From Tricholoma matsutake (taxonomy: Eukaryota; Basidiomycota; Agaricomycetes; Agaricales; Tricholomataceae), in NCBI GenBank assembly GCA_026075535.2, contig AP026540.1:372001-436000 (forward strand): a DNA stretch of 64,000 nucleotides, in the 5' to 3' direction. The notes under the pieces were generated by a model. That model made no database searches, was not told the origin of the DNA, and saw nothing but the letters and a program-made list of their open reading frames with translations. Positions 56,077-64,000 of this stretch are shown here, piece after piece (the stretch's first letter is position 1; the number at the start of each line of letters is the position of its first letter). Both the position numbers and the translations under genes were made by a program.

Positions 56077-57116
56077 TGATAGGTCCACTGTGTGCTATAA
56101 GCTCTGGGAATGTCTCCAGAGGCATCGACACATCAACACGCAAGCTCCAAACCCCTACGAACCCTGCAACACTGCTCCGAAACTACTTCGAATGCCTTTG
56201 GCCACCATACACCTATTGCACTGCCCTTCAGATACATGCAGCACACCTTGTAAGAGTTAGTGCGTCAGATATCAAGCACCACCAGACACAATGAGACACA
56301 ACAATGGGATTTTAGGACATGATTGTGGCGCTTTGACATCTTGATGATATATTGGATCAATGGGGACAGGTACCAGTGATAAATCATGCCTCTAGACATT
56401 TCCCTTCTTATCTTCTTTCATTTATTCTATGATTTGCAAAGATTCTCTATTGTTTTATATCTTGCCTCTTGTATTCCTCATGTTTTATTTCCTTTTTAGT
56501 ATCACTGCTCCCAAACCTATATAGCCTTGTACTAGCTACTTAGAAGAACAGAATATATCGTCCTCTCACACCAATCGTCTGATTTAAGAGCCATTCTCTT
56601 GAGTCCAAGCATCTCGACTTAGTCTCGAAGTTCAGTGTTTTACACCAAATTTCCTCAAACTCTGCATACTAGCTTTTCACAACTATCACATATCGTCTAT
56701 CCTCTCTCAACACCTTTCTACATCCTTATAGTCTATCCTCAGCCACCGTCAAAAGTGTCTTCATCTTCTATAAAGGCCTTCGAACTTCTTTGAACATCAT
56801 TGCACCTCTTCGAACTTCTTCAAACATCATCGGACCTCTTCGCACACTCTTTGAACTTCATTACATTTCCCTCAAACACTATCGCAGCGCTTTGTACACT
56901 CTCAATTGTTATTGGATTTCTCTCGAACATCATCGCAATGCTTCGAATACTTTCGAACCTCATTGGACTTTATCGCACACCCTCTAGAGTCGTTTTCATA
57001 CCCTTGGTTTACAGTGGTGATATTTAGTACCACCTTGCAACCTTCCTCTAACTAGTGTTATACCATTCAAGCCCTTATAGTGGGTTTTGTTTGGGTTTCC
57101 TGGTCAAGTATCATCA
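56077..57116 (+). repeat. 3' LTR of the second large-family copy
   Basis: About 1040 bp. It starts TGATAGG right after the polypurine tract (TTTCAGTAAGGGGGAGGA, to 56076) and ends GGTCAAGTATCATCA. The end matches the LTR ends at 8192 and, more distantly, of the 41-50 kb element (GTTGAGCATCATCA). The next base starts unrelated gypsy pol sequence. No target duplication can be tested, as the 5' end of this element is missing. Confidence 0.7.
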
Positions 57117-59380
57117 ACGCTGATAAAATGGCAAAGATATGGGAGTGGAATAGACCCCATAGCTTCAATGACATACAGAGGTTTTTAGGCCTTGTACAAT
57201 ATCTGGCTCATTTCTTACCAGATATTACAGCATATACTGGCCCATTGGCTGGTATGATGATGAATGGAACACCATTCTATTGGAAACCGCTGCACAAAAA
57301 GTGCTTTCAGATGACAAAATCCATCTGCTGTTGGACACCTATATTACGTGCTATCGATCCTACAAAGGATGAACCCATATGGGTCATATGTGACACATCC
57401 ATCTATGGCGTAGGCACCATGTATGGACATGGTGAAACTTGGCAGACATGTTGCCCAGTGGGATTCATGTCTTGAAAGTTAATGGATGCCCAGTGGAACT
57501 ACCGAGTGTTTGAACACGAAACACTGGCTATCCTGGAGGCCCTCCTGAAATGGGAGGACAAACTCCTAGGGTATCGAATCCATGTGGTGACAGACCAATG
57601 TCAAAGGGTCCTAATATTAACTGGAAGGCCCTCCAGGATTGACATCAAAAAGAGGGCCCAGTTTGACAAGTGCAGCTATTACAGCAGGCTCTATCCATTC
57701 AGTGCACAAAGGACACTCCCCTCCCCGAGACCACTGAAAAAATCTGCACTCTTATCGTGCTTTTGCCATGGGGGACATTAAAGCCAACCTCCTTTGCTGT
57801 ATTGCATGGCCCTGGAGTTCTCTAAGATGTAGCCACGTCTTTCCAGTAGGCAGATGAGGTGGATGGAATACCTTGCCCAATTTGACTTTGACATAAGGTA
57901 CATCAAAGGAACCTTGAATAAGGTAGTGGATGCACTATCATGATACTATGAGCATGACTACTGGACAGAGGTGCCAGAGTTACATGACTATGTAAACGCA
58001 GATGTTCGCTTGGATCCAGAACACAATGATCTCTCATGGGAGAGACTCATTGAAGTCAAAGAGGGCATCATCAAGTCAAGAGTTTGAAGGATGAACTCTG
58101 CCAAGGTGGTCACAGAAATACGAGCACTAAGAGAACACATCCAAGAATGGGATGTGTTAGCAGCAAATATGGCTGCCAGTATGGAAGAACCTAAGGATCC
58201 ACCAGATGGTGGACAAACGGAGGAGGACCCCATGATCTTTGAGTCAAGAGTAAAAGGAACAGATCTTCATATGGAGCTATCTCATATGGATACATTTCAG
58301 GATAGTATTCATAAGGGATACCTCGTGGATCCTTGGTTTAAGGGATTGAAGGAAAAGATAAAAATACACCCCACATTCAGAGAGCATGATGGGTTCATTT
58401 GGGCCAAAAATAAAGGTGGCGAGGACATAGTATGTGTCCCAAATGCGAACTCGAACAACACAACACTGTGTTTGAGGATACTTGAACAAGCCCACCAAGT
58501 GGTGGGCCACTTCAGACCACAATGTACTGTGGACTGTGTGCAATGCTGGTATTGGTGGACAGGTATGTTTAAGATGATGGAAAAGTTTTATCAATCCTGC
58601 ATAACATGCGCGCAGGCTAAAGGAGAATACAGGAAACCAGCAGGGAAGTTACACTCGCTGCCCATAGCTGATAGGCCTTGGGAATTGATAGGAATGGATT
58701 TCATAGGACCATTCCTGGAATCGGAAGGATATAACTACCTATGGGTAGTTATTTGCAGGATGTTGTCGATGGTAATACCGGTGAACACCAAAACAACAGC
58801 ATCCCAACTGTCAGTAATTTGTAAGACTCCATGGATTACCACAATTGATCATATGCGATTGAGATCCAAAATTCACATCAAAATGGTGGTGTGAACTTCA
58901 TAGGATATTAGGAACAAAGCTCCTAATGTCAACAGCCTTCCACTCCCAAATGGATGGAGTGATGGAATGGGCCAATAGGTCCATTGGACAAATGTTCAGG
59001 GCATTTATACAGTCAGACCAGAGGGACTGGGTGCAGAAATGCCCATTGATTGAGTTTGCAATCAACTCTAGCATAGGTAACACTACGGGACTAGCACCAT
59101 TCAAGATAAATTGTGGGTACATGCCCACAATGATGAGGGAAGTAATGTCGAATGATGAGATACCTCCTGATATCAGAATGTTTGCCATGAATGCTCTCAG
59201 GAATATGACACTGGCACATGACATGTTGATTGAGCCACACATATTTCAGCGATGTTACACCGATGGAAGATGGTGTCCAGAGCCAAAAATAAAGGAAGAC
59301 AATCTTGTCTACCTATCAACAAAAAACATAACCATGCCCAAAGGTAGGGCAAGTGACCCCTCTCAGTGACTTTAGCCCTA
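57117..59380 (+). pseudogene. pol: Another Ty3/Gypsy pol fragment (RT end, RNase H, integrase)
   Basis: A different gypsy lineage from the 41-kb element. RT end and RNase H: PHSFNDIQRFLGLVQYLAHF, FYWKPLHKKCFQMTK, EPIWVICDTSIYGVGTMYG and NYRVFEHETLAILEALLKWE (57150-57580). Connection: MRWMEYLAQFDFDIRYIKGT. Integrase: QAHQVVGHF, CITCAQAKGEYRKPAGKL, ELIGMDFIGPFLESEGYNYL, FHSQMDGVMEWANRSIGQ and LVYLSTKNITMPKGRA (58490-59340). Breaks include TGA at MS*KLM, LS*YYE, RV*RMN and in the catalytic D motif (CD*DPKF, about 58855), again at Arg positions, and frameshifts near 57600-57850. The chromodomain end is not seen. Confidence 0.75.
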
Positions 59381-60130
59381 TATATATGGAGTAGCTGATG
59401 GTGGCATTTGGCCATTGATGATGATCCAGCTAACATGGGCCCATGGATTGTCCTAGCTCATGTTACAAGTATGGGCTCATCTTGAGCATAAGTCTCATTC
59501 AAATAGAGTGGGCCTATGAGCTGTGTCCCAGTGTGCAGGAGACCATATATGATGGGTAGGCCTATGGGATGCATGCCATCATTCACTAGACCATGAATGG
59601 TGGGTGGGCCCATGGGGGTCTGGCTACATTAGATCATCTATGGGTGGGCCCATGGTGCTATTAGGTAAGTTACATTAGACCATTAATTGTGGATGGGCCC
59701 ATGGGTGCTGCAAGGGTATATTAGACCATTCACTGGTGTTCAACATGTTGTTCCACCAGATAATGAAACTACATTGATGTGCATGTGTTGCTGATGACAG
59801 AACAGGACAAATGATGGAATGGAACAAATGACAGAATGGATCTGACAAACAGGATAGGTTTACGGTGACATTAATTACAGAATGTGTTGGACAATGGAGT
59901 GGGTTGGACAACAGAATGGAACAGATAGCTTTTCATAATGATGGGATTGATGGCAGAACAGGTAAAAAGACAGAATGGGTGGGAATACAGAGCAGATAAT
60001 GGTTTAGAATGGGTGGGGATATGGAATGGATAGAATTACAGAATGAGTGTGATTATCGAATGGATTGCATTTCTGAAAGGGTGAGGCTATATAACAGGTG
60101 AGAATATAGAATGGGTGAGAATACAGAACA
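59381..60130. repeat. Degenerate GTGGGCCCATGG and GAATGGGTGG repeats
   Basis: 59490-59730 has loose repeats of GTGGGCCCATGGG with ATTAGACCATT, about 60 bp apart. 59750-60130 has loose 20-30 bp repeats of ACAGAATGGGTGGGAATA. No gene. Confidence 0.6.
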
Positions 60131-60430
60131 GATTGATTCCAAACAGATGCACTGGAGGGCATTGAGTCAGCATGACACCCACGACGGGTTCATCTGTGTC
60201 GGGATCCGTAGTGGCATCTTTAGAGCAAATGTTACACTGACATAGCCAGGAATCAGTCAACAGCATGCCAAAAAGATGGGTGCTGCAGTGAGTCATGCAA
60301 ACAACTTCTGGAGGAAATCTGGTGGATGGGTAGTGTGCTCTCCTGATGCAGAAAAATGTCACATTAAACTTAAAAAATAGGCAAACTTGGACAAGGGAAA
60401 TGTTATGCCAACCATGATGGCAGTTTTCCC
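60131..60430. other. Unassigned sequence
   Basis: A minus-strand frame (60087-60362) has no recognised family. Nothing else was seen. Confidence 0.3.
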
Positions 60431-61130
60431 TCTATATACCTTGCAGGGTGTTTCATGCTAAACGAACAAGGCTCGATTTCACTTGCACATCTTAGAATGC
60501 TGCCAAACTCCCTTTCACTCATCTTGCATAAGCTCTCGCAAGGCTCAGCTCCCCTTCTCATGTCAGATGAGCAAGTCTTTCCTTCTGAACACACAGTTGT
60601 CTAGTGATGCCATCCATATGATGTTTCATGCTAAATGAATGAGGCTTGATTTCACTTGCACATCTCAGGATGCTGCCAAATTCCCTTTTGCTAGTCCTTT
60701 GCTAGACTCAACTTCTCTTCCCATGTTAGGAGAACGAGCCAAGCCTCTGCTTGGGTATAGTGATGCCTTCTGTTTGCCATGCAGGATGCCTCATGCTAAA
60801 TGAATGAGGCTCAATTTCACTTGTGCATCTCAGTATCTGCCAAACTCCCTTTCACTATTCTTTGGCATGCTCTTGCAAAGCTCATACAGTGATGGCCTCT
60901 ATATACCTTTTCACGGTGTTTCATGCTAAGTGAACAACACTTGATTTCACCTGCGCATCTCAGGATGCTGACAAATTCCCTTTTGCTAGTCTTGCATAGG
61001 CTCAGCCCACATCTCAGGATGCCCTTTCCCTAGTCTTGTGCAGGCCTTTACAAGGCTCAACTTCTCTTCCCATGTCAGGTGAATGAGCCTTGGCTTCTGA
61101 ACACACAGTCATCTAGTAATGCTCTACAAT
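60431..61130. repeat. About 170-bp degenerate tandem repeat
   Basis: TTTCATGCTAAA (or CTCATGCTAAA) recurs near 60451, 60623, 60790 and 60919. Each is followed by GGCTTGATTTCACTTGCACA-type sequence and TGCCAAACTCCCTTTC. There are four to five diverged copies with 130-172 bp spacing. Confidence 0.7.
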
Positions 61131-61560
61131 AGAACCCATCCCTATTAGTGTTTGAAGGTCTGGTTCATTGAACCGGAAAAAAACTGAAACCAAACCGGAC
61201 TGAGCCACAGTCCAGTTGTTTTGTGGTTGCAGTTGTGCTAGTTTTCAGATGGCAGCAGTTGTGGTTTCATGAATTGTATATTTATTTGAAACTGACAAAA
61301 GTCAGTTCAAACTGGTTGTAACCGGTTATATACATAGTATCTACATTACTATACTACAAACTGAAAATGGGATGAGCCTGAGGAGAAAAGAACTCAGAAA
61401 GCGAGTGCTTAAATATCCTGTGGGTGCGCACAGACCATTTGATCATGCCACCACTAGATACCATTCCCATGACTGCCAAACCAAACAATGTTCCTCTTTC
61501 CACACCACAATGCATGCCACCTACCAGTACAAAAGACTGCAGCTACAAACGGTGCAGGAT

Positions 61561-61663
61561 GGACCCAAATGATGGCTGTCATCATTTGGGTCCTATAGTT
61601 AAGTTTTTTCAATACTTGTTTCATTTTCATTAACTAACTAATACTTTAGCTTTGTTTTTTTAG
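61561..61663 (+). other. Hairpin-splice-donor module 10
   Basis: Near-perfect hairpin GGACCCAAATGATG / CATCATTTGGGTCC (61561-61593), then ATAG|TTAAGT (donor G lost), TAACTAACTAAT and TTTTTTTAG|GTTCTAAC (acceptor 61662-61663). Confidence 0.55.
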
Positions 61664-62028
61664 GTTCTAACAACAAAATCAGCCAACGCCAACACTAACA
61701 GCCACTACTTATGGCGGTGATGCAGTCGCGCCATTGCCATTGCCAATGCCACTGATGCCAAGGACCACCACCACCAACAACCATTGCCACATCACCACCA
61801 CTCACTAGCAAACACGCAGACAACGAGGCTGGATGACACAACACAAGGCAGGCCCAAGTACATCTTTATTGTTATTTATTCATTGTTTTTCACCAATGAA
61901 CTCTTTCTTTTTGTTTTTAGGTTCTTAGCTCTTGATACCACCAACACCCACTCACCTCAACTCCTATGCCCTACACCACCACATTGCACTGTGATACCCA
62001 ACCCATGCATGCCACATCACCAAGACAG

Positions 62029-62073
62029 GCCCAAACAACGACTCAAGGAGTCATCGTTCGGGCTCATGTAAGT
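62029..62073 (+). other. Hairpin-splice-donor module 11
   Basis: GCCCAAACAACGACTC / GAGTCATCGTTCGGGC (62029-62063) is followed by CAT|GTAAGT at 62068 and a T-rich run. The acceptor is uncertain. A partial relative without a clear hairpin (GTTTTTAG|GTTCTTAG) ends near 61920. Confidence 0.5.
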
Positions 62074-62397
62074 TTTTTGTTTTTTGTTTTTTGTTTTTGT
62101 GTCACTGATAGATATCCCTACTATGCACAGTGATAAGGGACAATGCCAACAACACCGCTGGACCACACTAATGAGAGCAGACAACAACAAGGCTAACGAC
62201 ATGGCTGGATTATGCCAATGACAGATGCCAACACCAACCCCATACAACAACGACCGTGCTGACCACCCCCTCCTGCCAATGATGGCTAATGTGTGTCCCC
62301 TCTCTCCTTGTTCTCCCCAAGCATGAGCAGGGTATTTTTTTTTCATATTTACTTTAATAAATGTTGTATTTTAGTATGTACATGCAGGCCCCTGACC

Positions 62398-62429
62398 TGT
62401 TTAGTTTAGTTTAGTTTAGTTTAGTTTAG
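62398..62429 (+). repeat. (TTTAG)n microsatellite
   Basis: About six tandem TTTAG units inside the hAT-like element. Not the TTAGGG telomere repeat. Confidence 0.85.
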
Positions 62430-62658
62430 ATACTGTATTATTGTACATAGATGTCAGTTTTGACCAACTCGAGTCACTCGATGACTGGTTGTGTCAAAAC
62501 TGGTGGTCGGACTGCACTGGACCACACTGAACCAGTTTTGTGTGGTCTGGTCCAGTTATTTGTAGTATTTGAATCTGAATGAACCGGTTGCAGTTCCGGT
62601 TTGATCCCAAGATGGGAAAAAACCCGACCGAACTGGACCTTCAAACACTAATCCCTAT

Positions 62659-63480
62659 ACTACCTGTCGTCCACAATTATGCAGCACACCCTCCACAAAA
62701 TATGTTTGTGTTCTCTATTACGAGGACTATATGTGCCTTTGACGTCATGTTCTTGCCTTGCATTTGTTTTTGCCAAGTTGGGTAATCATTACTTTGCTTA
62801 ATTATGCCAGGCATGAGTTCAGGGCAGACTGGCGGCAGTGCCTCCACCAGTGTGGTGACCTGATCATTCTGGCACAACAGCTCTTCTATTTGCTTGGGGT
62901 CCTCCAGCGCCAGGGTACCTGTTGCCAGCTTGGCTTTCAATTTGCCTTTCGTGGTGGCTCATAGCAATCTGGAGGATGTCTGTGGCAGATTCAGTGGGCA
63001 ATCAATGCCATGAACAATTCTTTGACATTTCCCAACAGCTTTCATCAGTGAGCAGAGCTATAATCTATTGATTTGTTCATTTTAACTATGAGATGCTGCA
63101 CTGTGGTTTCAACCTGGAGAAAGGATGGCTTCTGCTTGCATCCTCAGCCGCTCGTCAGAACCCTGCTGTGAAACAAATCCATCCTTGTCAGGCAGCATCT
63201 GTGGAGTGTTTTGTGGAACCGTTTCTTGTATCTCGACTCGTAGGTGGCTCTCAGTTCTCCATGCAATACCATGCATCAAGAACCTTTTCACAGCTGGGTT
63301 TGCAGCCTCATAGAGCATGAGAGCCCAGTTCTTTCTAACAATACACACTCCTTCAACCAAAGATTCAACAACAGTGACATGTTCTCTCATATTTGACACC
63401 TCTCCATTCCATGAATGCAGGACTTTGACGACAACATAAGCAGTGCTCAAATGTGCTCTAATCACGTGAAAGTGTGCTAT
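62659..63480 (-). other. Possible decayed minus-strand gene, unknown
   Basis: Two minus-strand frames could be exons of one protein: 63465-63109 (HLSTAYVVVKVLHSWNGEVS ... ILSPG) and 62957-62677 (KLKAKLATGTLALEDPKQIE, ELLCQNDQVTTLVEALPPV). The first ends next to a possible donor (CCAG|GTTGAAACC). No family recognised. It may be spurious. Confidence 0.25.
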
Positions 63481-63599
63481 GATATGTTAAAGGCACATAG
63501 TCATCTTGTTTTCTTACTTCTACCACATCAAGGCATAGGAAGACTTTTGCTTGCTATCAAGGTATGTATTGTTTGTACTATCAGTAGCTAGATGCCCTG

Positions 63600-64000
63600 A
63601 TTATACTTTTTCTTTCAGAACCATGCCAATCTGTGTGCTGTCCTCACACATTCACATTCAAATCCATTGCCATGGCCTTTTTGGTGTGCTCACGCATTCT
63701 TCAGGCAATTCATCAACATCTCATCTTGATTACCACCCATATTGGTGATCTGAGACGCTATGCTTGGGTCATATGGTATGCTACTTCAATTATTCTGCTC
63801 CTTTGTCAACTGTTGATTCTTTCACAAGTCGTGACCTTCATTGCTCACTGCATGGATCTTATCAGGCCATGCATTGCCATCACTGGACAGTTCACGCTTT
63901 CTGTGGTGGGCACTGTCATTTTATGCTGCACGTATATCTGGGGTTACAGCCAGAGGCATATCTCAATGAGATGCTGCCATTCCCACCAACCCCACCAACA
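63600..64000 (+). other. Possible partial hydrophobic protein at the window edge
   Basis: A plus-strand frame running off the window reads QHLILITTHIGDLRRYAWVI, then WYATSIILLLCQLLILSQVV and TGQFTLSVVGTVILCC. It suggests two or three membrane segments. It follows a plausible acceptor (TTTCTTTCAG, about 63620). No family recognised, and no start or end is visible. Confidence 0.3.

Larger units (their letters stand above)
61146..62650. mobile_element. Non-autonomous hAT-like element with perfect 8-bp target duplications
   Basis: 1505 bp. The first 15 bases TAGTGTTTGAAGGTC are inverted perfectly at the right end (GACCTTCAAACACTA at 62636-62650). Subterminal parts with AAACCGGACTG/AAACCGGAACTG are also inverted. 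ATCCCTAT flanks both sides (61138-61145 and 62651-62658). 8-bp duplications with TAG-type ends fit hAT. There is no transposase; the interior contains hairpin-splice modules 10 and 11 and a (TTTAG)6 microsatellite. Confidence 0.85.

Noticed and set aside
62398..62429. Telomeric or subtelomeric repeat
   Set aside because: The unit is TTTAG, not TTAGGG, and it is short and internal to a transposable element.

Overview
The window looks like a transposon-dense stretch of a filamentous basidiomycete genome, most likely an Agaricomycete. The evidence is the gene families present: a FunK1-type fungal kinase, a Plavaka transposase, a DUF6532-type protein, a chromodomain-bearing Ty3/Gypsy element and a Helitron helicase-like fragment. 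Introns are 48-80 nt with GTAAGT/GTGAGT donors and CTAAC/CTAAT branch sites. There is no sign of bacterial or organellar DNA. The species cannot be named from the sequence alone.

Layout: 1-2.5 kb holds a Helitron fragment, a tRNA-derived SINE, a 34-bp minisatellite and a solo LTR. 3.4-10 kb holds decayed transposon-associated genes (DUF6532-type, a TNNVEGG-type protein, a Plavaka transposase) and an LTR fragment. 11.3-12.6 kb holds an apparently intact five-exon membrane-protein gene. 13-15.7 kb holds an AT-hook fragment, a gypsy chromodomain, a hAT transposase and a gypsy RNase H, all broken. 16.8-20.8 kb is one gene split by a 1.9-kb hAT-like non-autonomous element. 21-27 kb is SINEs, hairpin modules and tandem repeats with no convincing gene. 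27.5-29.9 kb is an apparently intact eight-exon gene. 29.9-32.8 kb is a FunK1 kinase pseudogene split by a solo LTR. 34.7-40.7 kb is a young chromovirus with two LTRs that read as identical. 41.3-50.7 kb is a complete but heavily mutated Ty3/Gypsy element with 1.2-kb LTRs. 51-54.7 kb is a degraded dioxygenase-like gene. 54.7-59.4 kb is the 3' part of a second copy of that large gypsy family, joined to another gypsy pol. 59.4-64 kb is degenerate repeats, a hAT-like non-autonomous element with perfect 8-bp target duplications, and weak edge ORFs.

Four themes connect the parts. (1) Nearly all broken genes are broken the same way, by TGA where Arg is expected, as if CGA had become TGA. Reciprocal CpG decay also shows in duplicated sequences such as the two LTRs and a target duplication. 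The young chromovirus lacks this. (2) The large gypsy family carries a spliced gene on the strand opposite to pol, next to the 3' LTR, present in both copies with identical first-exon and intron lengths. (3) At least eleven copies of a short module (a GGGCCC-type hairpin followed directly by a splice donor, a short intron-like sequence and an acceptor) are scattered over several mobile elements. (4) Insertions can be undone on paper: removing the solo LTR from the kinase gene, or the hAT-like element from the 16.8-kb gene, restores the reading frame.
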